Made by a program: the position numbers and the translations under genes. The notes below the pieces were generated by a model. It worked only from the letters and a program-made list of their open reading frames with translations. It did no database searches and was not told the origin of the DNA. From Haematococcus lacustris (Eukaryota; Chlorophyta; Chlorophyceae; Chlamydomonadales; Haematococcaceae): DNA of 64,000 bases. Position 1 is the first letter of the stretch; each line of letters begins with the position of its first letter. This document shows, piece after piece, positions 30,462 to 42,275 of the stretch. The stretch spans positions 12,488,160 to 12,552,159 of the forward strand of contig JASKMD010000008.1 in NCBI GenBank assembly GCA_030144725.1, in the 5' to 3' direction.

Positions 30462-33400
30462 TTGTTCGAAATTCCACACAAACCAGCCGCGTTTCGCAGT
30501 TTCCTGCAGCAAGTCCTGCAGCAAAGCCCGGCTGTCAACATGATGCGGAGTGCCGCCCTTGGCGCGGGGCCCAAACATGTGGCTTTCCCGCGCGCCAGCT
30601 GTCGCACCCGCACTGCTGTCGTCGCGAAGCCAGCGGAGCATAGCAGCGTCGTGCACGTCCCCGTTGCGCGGCCAGCATTCCAGCAGCTTGTGGAGCTGCA
30701 TGCTCCCGCGTCAGGGCCCCAGAGAACCACCAACATTATAAACACAGCGGCGCCCAGGGACGGCTCGGCTCTCGAGCAGCAGCAGAGTCAGACGCGGGAT
30801 ACATGGCAGCTGCCCTGGGACTTGCAGCGTGCCACCCCCTTGCAATCCATCCAATCCCTGGTGAGCAACTTGCCCGAACGCTGCACAGCACCCACTTCTC
30901 AATCGCTGTCATCCCATTCCACACCGTCACCTAGTAGCCTACCTGGCATTCCAGTCCCAGACTGTCAACCTGTGCCGCACTCTGCTCCAATGCCACGTGC
31001 CGTGAATGCACCCTGTGCTGTGTCCCTGTAGTTCCTACCTGACGGGTATCCCAGCTCCGTTACCCCTGACTACCTGCCCTACCAGCTGTGGGCCGCGCCT
31101 ACCCACAGTCAGTGCTCTCCCTGGCGCCATGGGCACCGCTAGAGGCGTGTGGTGTGATGCAGTAGCACTGGCTGGCAAGTGCTATGTGCTGCCCATTAAT
31201 GCTGCATCCGCTGCACCTGCTACTGTCGCTGTTGCTGCCAGTGCCGCTGCTGTCACACTGCATGCGGCAGTGTGATAGGGGACAACACCGCAGGCATTGC
31301 TGGGTCATGCATCGCCTGCTGCCCTCATCAGCTGCACCACCCACCAGCCTCACCAGCCTCACAGCTCTTGTTTCCCCCAGCCCCCCACCCTCAGCCATTC
31401 CACCCCCAGGCCCCATTCCCCCAGCCCCCGCCCCCCCATCCTCAGGCATTCCACCCCCACCCCCCCAGCCCCGCCCCCCCAGCCCCCACCCTCCTAGTCC
31501 CCCCCCTCCCAGCCTCCCCCCCCAGCCTCCCCCTTCAACTCTCACCCTGGTGGCCCACACGCCCCACAACACTGCAGCAATGCAGTGTCAGCGCTGTCAT
31601 CGGATCACAGCCTCTCATCATTTAGGTTCAGGATCAGGAATCAAAACCAGTGACAGCCCGTGGGTCACACTCGAGTTACATCCGCCCATGCATGTGCATG
31701 CTGACATGAGTCGGGTCGCTGTGTCCCTGTTGCGTCATGGTCAAGGCCAAGCACTCTACTAGGGTGACTGTTGAAAAGGTGTGACGCCTATCAGCACGTA
31801 GGCTTAGCCAATCAGTAACTCACACAACCAGAGTACCTCTCCCTCCCCACCCTCACCTGCCCACCTCCCTCAAGCCCTGCCTGCCCACCTGCCCTGCTTT
31901 GCTTGCTGTGCAGTCCTGGGCAGCCTGGCGCACGCCCTCACCACCAGCAGCCTGCTGCAGGCCGTGGGGGTGACGGCTGGCCCTGTGGCCACCACCGCCG
32001 CCAGCGCCGCCATCAAGTGGATCACCAAGGACGGCATTGGGGCCCTGGGCCGCTTCCTGGTGGGCGGCCAGCTGGCGCCAGAGTTCGACCGCGAGTGAGA
32101 GAGGCGCAGGGAGGGGTGGGGTAGGAAGGGGTGGGGTAGGGCGGGGTGGGGTAGGGAGGGGTGGGGTAGGCAGGGGTGGGGTAGGAAGGGTCAGGGCAGG
32201 ACGGGGCCACACATCATAAGGCTTTAACTGCAGCCATGTAAGGCTCAGCTCCTTTGTTGCTCTACATGGACCCAGTACGCCTGCTCTTGCCTCACCCTGC
32301 ATGCCCCTACTCACCTTCAGCAAACCTTGTCATGCCCCTTCCTGCCTGCCCTGCCTGCCCTGCCCTGAGCTGTCTCTGCCTTGTCCCTGGTCTGGCGTGT
32401 CCTGCCCTGCCTGTGGTGACAGCCCTAGGAAGTGGCGGATGGTGGGTGAGCTGTGCACCTCGCTGGGCGCTGCCCTGGAGATAGCCACCGCCGCCTTCCC
32501 CCAGCACTTCCTGCTGCTGGCCGGCAGCGGCCACTTCGCCAAGGCCCTGGGCAAGTCCATCGGCAAGCCCGTGTTCCGGGTCATCCAGACGCGTGAGTGG
32601 GTGATGGTGGGGCACGGGGCCAGGGCAGGGGGGTGTGCGGACGCCGGTCAATCAGTGGACCAGCAGGGGCAGAGCCAGGGCTGGGGAAGAGAGAGAGTAG
32701 AAGGGGGGTGGGAGGTAGGGGTGTGGGGTGGGGTGGGTAGGGAGAGGGGTGGGCAGGCTAGGAGTGAGCAGTGAGGGCAGTCTGACTCATCATCACCTGA
32801 TGGGTCGCAAGGGGAGGGGTCTAGTCTGTGAGCCAGTCAGGGCCGTCACCTGAGGACCCTGAGGACCCTGAGGCCCAGGCTCCACGGTAGCCTGAGGTGC
32901 TCACCAGCCACTGCAGCTGCCAGTGTCTGCCTTGTGCTGCACAGCATGGCGTGAGCCTGCAGGCTCAGCCTCAGCTCTGCCGTGCCTACTCCCGTGTGTG
33001 TGTGTGTGTGTTCGTGTGTGTGTGTTTGTGCACAGACTTTGCTCGCGCCAACAATGTGGGCGCTGTGGCAGCCAAGGAGGAGGTGTGGGAGGTGGTGGCG
33101 CAGCTGGGCGGCTACGCAGCCAGCCTGGCGGTGCTCACTGCCCTGGACGAGGTCATGACGGCGTCGGGGCTGCAGGGCCAGGGGGCAGGCCTGGAGATAG
33201 TGGGCGTGTGGGCCCTGGTTCAGAGCTCGGTGAGGGCAGCCCCTCTTGCACACACCCCTCAGCCGCCTCTGGCAGCACCAGCACCAGCAACACCATTGCT
33301 AGCTCCTCACCATGTTCCCAGCAGCAGTGGCAGCAGCAGTAGCTGCTGCTGCTTTTGGGCAGCCTGCCCTGACATAGCTGTAGCTCTGGAAAGGAATGGA

Positions 33401-34724
33401 AGGAAAGAGCAGCAGGCCAGCTGCAGAGCACACAAGAGCTAGGGGGCAACAGCAATCCGTGATAAATTGCAGCTTGCGTCAACCCAGGCTGCCCAGGCAC
33501 CCCAGCCGCACCTGCAGCTCTTCGTCAGCCCAGACACATCATCATCAGCAGCAGCAGCAGCCAGCAGCTACCAGCTGTATAGCAGCCGGGCGGGCGGTGC
33601 TCTCTGACCCACACCCCAGCGTCCCCCCTCAGCCCTCACACCCAGTCGCCCCCCTGTCAGCCCTGCCCTGCCTGGTAGCCGCACCTGCTCCACCTTTCCA
33701 CCTGCTTGCCTGTCTGCCTGACATCACCATCAACCTCACTACCCACCTACTGCCACTAGCGGCCCTCCCGCTCTACCACCCCCAACCCCAACCTGCTGCC
33801 GGGCTGCCTGCCTGCCTGACCCGCCCCCTGCTGCAGCACATTGCCCTGCGCTACAAGACGCTGTCGCAGCTGGTCTTCCCCACCCTCAACGAGGCGCGGG
33901 CCCGGGCCCTGGTCGCCGTACACCTGGACGGTCTGCCCCTGCCTGGGCCCCCCGCTGTGAACGCCTCCGAGCCCTTCTTCTTCCCCTCTGCCCTGCTCAG
34001 CTCCCCTCGTGTGGTGTGGAGCAACGTGGGGTTGGCGGAGGCCGTGGCAGGGTTGGTAGCAGGGGCAGGGGGTGCGGGCGGCTTGGGGCCAGCGACCCAG
34101 CGGCTCGAGGCGCAGCAAGCAAACGGGGAAGAGGGGTGGGAGCAAGGCAGCTCCTCCCACCTTGGGAAGCTGGTGGGGAGCAGCGAAGCCCTTAGCATCA
34201 GCCCTCAACCACCAGGGGGGTCTCTGGGAGTGGGTGACCTGGCAGCCCAGGCACCTGACTGGGCTGGCAGCAGCAGGCAGCTGCACCTCAGTCGCACCGC
34301 TGAGCAGCTGGTGGCGGCGCATGAGGGCGAGGAGCACCTGGTGGTGTGGCGGGACGGCCAGGCGTTCGTTCTACTTTTTGAGGGCGCGGCACCGCAGGCG
34401 GTGCTGCGGGCCTTGTGGCAAGCTGCGTGGCTGCAGCGCAATGCGGGCACTGCAAACCACAGCAGCAGCAACGGCATCAGCAGCAGCAATGGAAACGTGG
34501 CCGGGGGCGGAGCCGCCAGCGTTAACGATACGCAGCCTGTAACCCGCGATCCAATTGGCGGAGGCAGCGGCGACGCTCCGCTACCGCTGTCACTCTTACG
34601 CGCCAGTGTGGAGGCGCTGCAGGCAAACTTCCCCGCCTTTGTCCAGGAGGCGCAAGGGGCAGGCTGGGACATAGACTGCGTGCTGGTCGCCACCGGACCC
34701 GTCAGATTGCGCGTGTTGCGCTGA
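30462..34724 (+). CDS. ROOT UVB SENSITIVE (RUS, DUF647) family protein
   Basis: Six exons join in frame: 30462-30860, 31032-31107, 31914-32094, 32429-32592, 33036-33229, 33837-34724 (633 aa). The plant RUS signature is clear: FLPDGYPSSVTPDY from residue 134, then SSLLQAVGVTAGPVATTAA, IKWITKDGIGALGRFL, EFDREKWRMVGEL (about 214), FPQHFLLLAGSGHFAKALG, then THFARANNVGAVAAKEEVWE (about 273) and HIALRYKTLSQLVFPTLNEAR (339). RUS proteins act in UV-B and auxin/vitamin B6-linked responses in plants; their biochemical role is unclear. The N-terminus (a second in-frame Met at 30540, then RSAALGAGPKHVAFPRASCR) is basic and Ser/Ala-rich like a plastid transit peptide. The tail has Gly/Ser/Asn low-complexity inserts. 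Exon 2's donor (GTCAGT) is the weakest boundary. All introns hold GC-rich simple sequence. Confidence 0.85.
32108..32195. repeat. GGGGTGGGGTAGG minisatellite in RUS intron 3
   Basis: Six to seven units of GGGGTGGGGTAGG (with variants), starting about 15 bp after the exon 3 donor. Confidence 0.85.
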
Positions 34725-36191
34725 CGTGCCGCGACAAGCACCCAGTGAGGTGTGACTAGGCGCGCTAGAGTTGTCATTGAAACAAAGCTGCGCTGATCGG
34801 GCCGCCTTAGCTGGCAGGCGAAGAGTCGTCCGTCGACTGTGTCCATGACGGCGGCGAAGAGGTCCGCCTCGTGGCCTGGGTGGTGGCCAGCCGGATCCTG
34901 TTGAGGCGATGGCGTAGAAGGAAGGCTTGGAGTGATGGGTGCGAGGGTGAGTATTACGAGGGCTAGGCCCATGTGTACGATGCAAAGTGCAGGTCTTGCC
35001 CGGGGGAGGTGGGGAGAAGAGAGGGGTCGCGGAGTGAGAGTGAGATGTCCCCTTTTTCTGCTAGTCTTAACGCGGGGCAAGGAGCAATGGAGTGGAGGGC
35101 ATGGTCTCAAATTTTGCCGGTGAGGGTGCACCGAGATAATAGGAATAAGCAGCAGAAAGCAATGGAGTTGCAATGCGGTTTGAGCAGCAGAGCTGGCCCT
35201 GGCAGGTCATGGCAGGTCATGTCACAACTACAACATGTCGCCCCTGTACACCATCATCAATGTAAGCTTTAATCCTAGCTGTAACTATGTTTTCATGTCT
35301 TAGACAAGCCACCAACATTTCCGCTGCATTCTCAGCGTACATGGGAAAACGAGGCAGCTGACTGTCACCAACTCGTTGTCCTGTACGCATAACCGCTGTT
35401 AGCAAGAGTCAGGCATCTCCTGGAACATGTACTTCAGAACCAAGGCATGCACCTTCCCGTTGCTTGTTGGTCGTGTCCAACCTCGTTGCCTCCCGTCGAA
35501 ACGTAAGCAGACCAAGCCACCTGATGAAGACCTGGTACTAAAAGGGACAGAGGCCGACCAGCTGGCACACCTTTCGAGTGCTGCCTCCGACCCAAGTGGA
35601 ATACAGTGCTTAAGGCAAAGCATGGTAGCTGCTGCTGCTGCTGCTGCTGCTGCTGCCCGTACCCCATCTGCCTTGTGTTCCCCCTGATGCTGCTACGGGC
35701 GGGTGCTGCAGCTGGATCTCCAGCACACTGCGCCGGCTGCGCTGCAGGCACCCTGGTTGGATCCAGGCAGGCCTGATGCTCCCGCATCAAGCCAGGCAGG
35801 CACGCAGGACTGGCACTGGTGAGAGCAGAATGGTGAGAGCAGAGAGGCGGGGGCTGGGAGGAGGCGCCCAGCTTGCAAGCTGCGAGGCCCTGCACCCTGC
35901 TGACTGCCTCAATCCCCAGCCTCGGGGCCTCTAGGCACCTGCCGCCCCCTGGCGCCCCCTGGCTCCCCGGATCCAGGGCAGGCAGGCAGGCAGGCCAAGC
36001 TGACGGCCCGGGCTTGCCCCTGGCCCCTGAGCCTGGCTGCATCCCCTCAGCTGCTGTGGAGGGGGCGGGGTGTCCTGGGCCAGGTGGGCTTGCATGGAGC
36101 CATGTGAGGTGAACGGCCTAGGGGCCGGCTGCCCCTGACCTGGCTTGCTGGTCACCTAGGAGGTGGGCCAGGTGCTGTGGGTGGCTGTGGG
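34725..36191. other. Convergent intergenic region with untranslated ends
   Basis: This lies between the stop of the + strand RUS gene and the stop of the - strand peptidase gene, so both 3' UTRs fall here. It has a GCT microsatellite (35630-35658) and short CAGGCAGG repeats. I see no further gene. Confidence 0.6.
35261..35265 (+). terminator. Candidate polyadenylation signal of the RUS-family gene
   Basis: TGTAA, the usual chlorophyte polyadenylation signal, lies 537 bp after the stop codon. Other weak candidates cannot be excluded. Confidence 0.3.
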
Positions 36192-36356
36192 TCAGTCCAG
36201 CAGCAGCGTGTCCCGCACCATGCTGAGCAGGCGCTCCAGGATGCGTGCGCCATCGTCCCGGATGCCAGTGTGCTGCGCCACCACCCCACCAGCAGCAGAT
36301 GTAGCAGCAGCAGCACGGTGATAGCCATCTTCACCATCACCACACACCACCATTAC

Positions 36357-36391
<35 letters not shown>

Positions 36392-39300
36392 CCTAGCCAC
36401 TGTCAAAGCCCCAGTGAAGGAGAGGGCCAGGTGGTCTGGGGCAAACACCCGGCCCCTGCTGCAGCAGCCAGCCTCTGGTCCAACCCTACAGCCCTCGCCT
36501 TGTATTCGTTGGTCAGCCACTGGCGCAGCCCTTGCACCTGGCTGGCTGTCCGCTGCGCTAGGTGGTAGTCTACAAACATGTCCTGCGGGCAGCAATAACA
36601 GGGGAGGGGGAGGGGGAGGGGGAGGGGGAGGGGGAGGGGGAGGGGGAGGGGGAGGGGGAGGGGGAGGGGGAGGGGGAGGGGGAGGGGGAGGTCTGGTGCC
36701 TCACCTCCACGTAGGTGACTGCCGCCACCGGCACCTTGTTGTGTGCCAGCACCTCGGGGGCGTACAGGCGGCCCCAGTCCGCCTTGCTGGCCAGCAGCTG
36801 CGCGGCCTCCTGGTACGGCCGCAGCCCCGCAAAGTCTTCAAACATCCTGCAGGCCCAGGGTCACACCCATAATCACTCAGGATCACTCTCAGGGTCACAC
36901 CCAGGGTCACACCCAAGGTCACACCCAGGGTCACACCCAGAATCACTCCCAGGACCACACCCAGGGCCAAACCTAGGATAAGTCAGGCGCTGGCAGCAGT
37001 GGGGTAGCCAGTGCTGTTGGCTGGGTATTGCAGCAGTGGGCAGCCAGCATGGCCTCCCGCAGGCGAGGGGACGGCGTGTGTGGCTCTGTTGCCGAGCAGG
37101 TGGCTGTCCAGCAGGGACCAGCAGCGTCAGGCGGGGCCATGCAGTCAGGGCTGTGCTGCATACTGAGCTGCGGCTCCACCCACCATGGGAACACCATCTC
37201 ACCCAGCAGCATCACCGGCCGGCCTGCAAACAGGGGCCAGGGTGGCAGTGGCAGTGGCAGTGGCAGTGGGAGCGTGGGTTACTGAGTGGTGGGGTGGTGC
37301 AGGAGTGCTGCACACCACTGGGGGGTGAGGGGGAAGGTGAGCCGCCCTGGTCCCTGTACCGCAGCGCTGCAGCTGCACAGCGCCAGACTGGCTGCTGCTG
37401 GAACGGCTGCTGATGTAATGCAGTCAAGGGAGCACTCGACTGTGCCTCCCCCTCCCCCTCCCCCTCCCCCCTTTCCTCTGTTCCCCTCCCCCTCACCCAC
37501 CCTCTGCTGCGGTCTCCACGGCATCAAACTCCGACCTGAACTCCTGGTCCAGCACACGCTGAGCCGCCCACTGTGAAGCGGCGCCCTGGCAGTAGATGGA
37601 CTCGTGCAGCAGCGCGTACTGCGGAGGGGGGCAGGCAGGGCCAGGGGGAGGCTGGGTGAGGGGGGCAGGCAGGACCCGGGTGAATAGGGGACCGCAGGAG
37701 TGAGGGAGTGAGGGAGGGATGGAGAGGCCAGTGCAGCATACGTGATGTCTGCAGCAATGGGGGGCTGATGGCATGGGGTAAGGGTGCAGCAGCAGCAGCC
37801 CCAGTATGCTGTGCAGGGTGTCAGGTGTTAGGGTCAGCAGGGTCAGGTGTGAGTAGGGGGCGGGGTGTGAGTGGGTGCTGAGGGGGAGGGGTCTGGCTGC
37901 TGCCTACCAGGGGGTTGGTGTCCCAGCTCATCCAGCTCTCAAATGTCTTGATGAAGCCCGGTGTGACCTCATTGGGGTCACTCGGGTCAAAGAAGGACTC
38001 TAGCACGTAGTGAAGGCGCTCAAAGCCTCCCCCAGTGCCCAGCCCTGCAATGCAGCCAAAAGAGGAAATAGAAGAAGAAGAAGAAGAAGAAGGAGAAGAA
38101 GGAGACTACTCCGGCACAACCGGCGTGCGTTGAGGGAGGAGGTCATCGAGGAGGAGGTCCAGCCTGGAGGGGGCACGGCCGGCTGCCACCACCCAGTTTG
38201 GCACTTTAGCAGGGGAGTCCCTGAACCCACATCCCTGGCCCCTGCCCTTAGTCTGTAGCTTAAAGCAGCACAGCATCACAGCACCACAGCAACACAACCA
38301 TACAGCCACACAAGAGCACATGCTCGCAGCTGAGCGTATCAGCGCTGGCAGCCTGGCAGCCTGGGATGTGTGTGACGGGGCATGGGGTGAGGGCACGACT
38401 GGGAGGGGTGGCCGTTAAGGTGGGTGCCTCACAGCTGGGCTCAAGGGGTGCACATCACTACCTTCAGCGCCCCGCCCCGCCCCGCCCCGCCCCGCCCCGC
38501 CCCGCCCCGCCCCGCCCCGCCCCGCCCCGCCCCGCCCCGCCCCGCCCCGCCTGACAATCCCATGAGCTGGAAGGCCCTGGCTGTGAGGCGGGTGCCGGAT
38601 GGCAGCAGCAGCCCTCCCCGAGGCTGGGCAGCCAGGAAGGTGACAATGCGCTGGACCAGGGCCACGTCGTCCGGGAAGCGCGCATAGTAGCGCTGGTTGG
38701 CCTGCAACGCCATCCACCAGCCAGTGCCACTGCCAGGGTTGCCACCAGCAGCACAGACACGGGCAGGCTGAGGGTCTCAAGAGGGCCTCCAAGCTGCAAG
38801 GTGCCGGGCGTTGGAGGCAGTGGGCTGGTGCTGCAGGGGTTGCTGGGTGCTAGGGGCAGTGGACAACATCAAGTGAGGCAGGAGAGATCTGCTGCTCCTG
38901 GCGCTGCTGGTGCTTCTGCGGCGGCAGGTGTTGCTGTCCAGGCAGGTGTCAGTTTGCTGTGCAGGGTGTGTTGCGCCCTGCCTGTCAACAGGAGGCGCAC
39001 GTTGAGGACGCGCAGGTAGCAGGCGCGGTAGACCTCAGTGGCTGAGCAGGCCTGGTCAATGCAAGGCGGGATGCCCCCGGTCAGCAGGACCTCTATCAAC
39101 CCTGCACACACACACACACACTCTCACACTCTCACACACACCATCCTTTAGAACACCGACACATCACACATAGCCACTCCCGCCTGAACCTCTGAACGCG
39201 GTCCACCCTAGCCTCGCCCGCCTCCCCCCTCCCCTCCGTTTGGCCCCGCCCTGCTGGACGCAGCCCTGTCTGACCTAACCCTTGCCTTGCTTGTGCTTGT

Positions 39301-42275
39301 GTAGTATGTCTATTAAATCACCAGCTCAGGACAGCTGCTGCCCTGCCTGCTGCTCTGCCTATTGCCCTGCCTGCTGCCCTGCCTGCTGACCTGCCTGCTG
39401 CCCTGCCTGCTGCCCTGCCTGCTGCCCTGCCTGCTGCCCTGCCTGCTGCTCTGCCTATTGCCCTGCCTGCTGCCCTGCCTGCTGCCCTGCCTGCTGCCCT
39501 GCCTGCTGCTCTGCCTATTGCCCTGCCTGCCGCCCTGCCTGCTGCCCTGCCTGCTGCCCTGCCTATTGCCCTGCCTGCCGCCCTGCCTGCTGCCCTGCCC
39601 GCTGCCCTGCCTGCTGCTCTGCCTGCTGGCCTGCCTGCAGCCCTGGCTGCTGGCCTGACTGCTGGCCTGGCTGCTGGCCTGCCTGCCGCCCTGGCTGCTG
39701 GCCTGGCTGCTGGCCTGGCTGCTGGCCTGGCTGCTGGCTGGCTCCAGCCTACCCTCAGGGGCCAGGGACAGGTAGGTGAGGGCGCAGAAGCCGCCAAAGG
39801 ACTGCCCCAGCAGCGTCCAGCGTCCCTCATAATTGTCCTTGGGCACCAGCAGCTGGCGCACCAGCTCTGCATCACGCACGATGCTGTCGGCCCTGCAGCC
39901 AGTCAGGACGAGGGTCAGGCTGTGGGCAGCATCAGAAGCAGGAGGAGAGCCAGGGGCCGAGGCTGAGGCAGGGGCAGGGCGAGAAACAAATGTGGTAGGA
40001 ACCTTGGGTTTGTTACTGCTGCTATGCTATGCTATGCTATGCTACCCACTTCCGGCAGCTTATCATACACGTTTGCCGGAGCTGTGGGCATAGCCATGGT
40101 ACAGAGTGATGGTGGTACGGCAGCCATGCCACCCCCTCAGCCCCTGAGCAGCTTAGTAAAGGAAGCTGGCTCGAGCTGGCTTTGAGGTGCTGAGCGGTGG
40201 TGGTGGGCTGCCTTGGCTTGAAGGAAGCACGCGGCTTGCCCGGCCAGCCAGCTGCGACAATGGTCAGGTGTTGGCCTGCTTGACCTCACCTCACAGTGAG
40301 CTTTCACTCTAGTCTTTTGTCGAGCTTTGTGGCTGACCTGAAGAAGCTGAGTTATTGTGTAAAGTTGAGCGCATGTCAGTTGCAGGCACTTGTGTCTCTT
40401 CTCGAGACAGCTTCAATCAGTGTTAGCCTCATCTCTGGGCCTCACCTGAAGAAGCTGAGGTAGTGCGCCTGCTGCTCCGGGCTCCTATTCACGCTCAGGT
40501 TCTTCACCTGCACACACCACCATGCCCCATGCCACCTCAGCACCCACAGCCCCCATGGCAGCGCTGAGTACAGTCACTGTATAGGTCTCTCTTCTTCCCC
40601 CTCCTCCACTCCCTGCCCCTCCTACCACCACTCCACAACAGCAACAGCTCCCTGCCCTGACTGGCTTGCCCTGGCCTAGTCGCATTTTCACTTCCATTTT
40701 TGTTTCCGTTGTGTGGTAACACCTTGGCTGGTCACACCTTGACCCAGCCCCCTGCCACCCACTGTGATCTGGCTGGAGAGGCCGGTGCCGCGCTGGTCCA
40801 TGAGCACCACACGGAAGCTGTTCACCGCCGACTTTATCCACCCTGGGGCACAAGGAGTCATAAGGGGCGCAGGGCCAGCACAGGTGGGGCCAGGGCCTGG
40901 GTGGATGGGGCAGCTGGCTCTCACACCACTCATCACACTATGAATCAAACCCCTCATCACACCATGAACCACAGTGCAACTCGAATCCCTGGTCACACAA
41001 TTAACCACACAGCTGCTCTCACTGCTGGTAACACCACTGATGTCGTGAGCATGTAGGAGCATGAGAATGGAAAACAAAGGCTGGCTAGGAGCTGCTAGCC
41101 AGGGCTGGGCATGGCTGTGGGCTGCCCTCACCGCTGGCTTCACAGGGTCTAGGGGATTCAAAGCCCGGTCCACCTGGTCAGGCAGGCAGGCAGGCAGGCA
41201 GCAGCTAGTCAGGCAGGCAGCCAATCAGTCAGTCAGGGCACAGCCAGCAGCAGGGGTCCGGTTGCCGCCCCGCCCCGCCCCGCCCCGCCCCGCCCCGCCC
41301 CGCCCCGCCCCGCCCCGCCCCGCCCCGCCCCGCCCCGCCCCGCCCCGCCCCGCCCCGCCCCGCCCCGCCCCGCCCCGCCCCGCCCCGCCCCGCCCCGCCC
41401 CGCCCCGCCCCGCCCCGCCCCGCCCCGCCCCGCCCCGCCCCGCCCCGCCCCGCCCCGCCCCGCCCCGCCCCGCCCCGCCCCGCCCCGCCCCGCCCCGCCC
41501 CGCCCCGCCCCGCCCCGCCCCGCCCCGCCCCGCCCCGCCCCGCCCCGCCCCGCCCCGCCCCGCCCCGCCCCGCCCCGCCCCGCCCCGCCCCGCCCCGCCC
41601 CGCCCCGCCCCGCCCCGCCCCGCCCCGCCCCGCCCCGCCCCGCCCCGCCCCGCCCCGCCCCGCCCCGCCCCGCCCCGCCCCGCCCCGCCCCGCCCCGCCC
41701 CGCCCCGCCCCGCCCCGCCCCGCCCCGCCCCGCCCCGCCCCGCCCCGCGCAGCTGACCTTGCAGGAAGAGCAGGTAGGGCAGGTCCTTGCGTGTGGCGTG
41801 GCTGGGTGACACCAGCTCCCGCACAAACACCTCCACCTCCCCAGGGTGCTGCGACACCACACACGCAGACGACCAGCCCTGGTGCAGGCCTGGCTGCACC
41901 TCCCTCGGCCGTGCTGCCAGCTGCTACTCCGCCTCCCCCTGGTCCTGGCCCTGCCACTGCCACTGCCACTGATGCAGCCACTGATGGAGGCACCTGCTCC
42001 CAGTGCCAGCTAGCCCTAACCCTTCGCAGCAGACCCCAGGCTGCCCTCTAGCCCCCACCCCAACCAGCCCCTCCCACCCCCATCGAGCCCCATGGCCCTG
42101 CCCGGTCCCTCCCATGCCCCCAGGCCCGATGGCCCTGCCCGGCCCCCAGGCCTGCTGCACCCACCTCACCGGAGTAGTCCAGAGGGGCCCTGAACACGTG
42201 GTTGGTGATGCGCAGCCCCGGCACCTTGCTGCTGCTGCCCACGCGGTGCACCCCATTCCGCAAGTTTGCAAACAT
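36192..42275 (-). CDS. Proline iminopeptidase (prolyl aminopeptidase, alpha/beta hydrolase, family S33)
   Basis: Fourteen exons give 459 aa: 42275-42165, 41848-41758, 41173-41132, 40842-40763, 40507-40446, 39892-39753, 39101-39001, 38701-38551, 38044-37908, 37618-37501, 37223-37184, 36846-36705, 36582-36499, 36272-36192. All phases agree. It removes N-terminal proline from peptides. Key motifs: [15 protein letters not shown] (oxyanion region), [12 protein letters not shown], nucleophile [10 protein letters not shown] (S160), [38 protein letters not shown] (D406) and [13 protein letters not shown] (H434), so the triad is complete. No signal peptide is evident, suggesting cytosol; an upstream 5' exon is possible because a CCCAG acceptor precedes the ATG. 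Two introns use GC donors (at 38550 and 36498). Introns carry long arrays and a retrotransposon fragment. Confidence 0.92.
36599..36691. repeat. (AGGGGG)n hexamer array in peptidase intron
   Basis: About 15 units of AGGGGG fill most of the 122-bp intron between the exons at 36705-36846 and 36499-36582. The donor lies about 14 bp away. Confidence 0.95.
38055..38270 (-). mobile_element. 3'-end fragment of Dualen-type retrotransposon in peptidase intron
   Basis: GAA repeats, then GACTACTCCGG, ACCGGCGTGC, AGGGAGGAG, a GGCACGGCCGGCTGCC block and AGTCTGTAGCTT, in the same order and orientation as the 3' end of the element at 28347-28500. Only about 215 bp remain, which fits strong 5' truncation on insertion. 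It sits in an intron in the same orientation as the host gene. Confidence 0.65.
38473..38550. repeat. (CCCCG)n array abutting a GC splice donor
   Basis: About 15 perfect pentamers. On the gene strand the exon ends TTGTCAG and the array starts at once with GCGGGG, so the array's first two bases are the GC donor. Confidence 0.95.
39350..39740. repeat. CTGCCCTGC minisatellite in peptidase intron
   Basis: An approximately 11-base unit (CTGCTGCCCTGC and variants) repeated about 30 times, ending 13 bp before the donor-side exon boundary at 39753. Frames across it give Gln/Ala/Ser-rich translations that are not real protein. Confidence 0.9.
41266..41749. repeat. (CCCCG)n array, about 96 units, in peptidase intron
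   Basis: A perfect 480-bp pentamer array makes up most of the 584-bp intron between exons 2 and 3. It starts about 9 bp downstream of the GTCAGC donor. Confidence 0.97.

Noticed and set aside
33396..33836. Upstream part of the long + strand frame that continues into the last RUS exon
   Set aside because: It is intron 5. The GTGAGG donor at 33230 and CTGCAG acceptor before 33837 join conserved sequence (LVQSS-HIALRYK) exactly.
34205..35173. 322-codon frame on the minus strand opposite the RUS gene
   Set aside because: It is the shadow of the GC-rich last exon and 3' region of the RUS-family gene, with no domain and no splice signals.
41061..41993. Long open frames across (CCCCG)n
   Set aside because: The array is intronic in the proline iminopeptidase gene, whose flanking exons join in frame without it.
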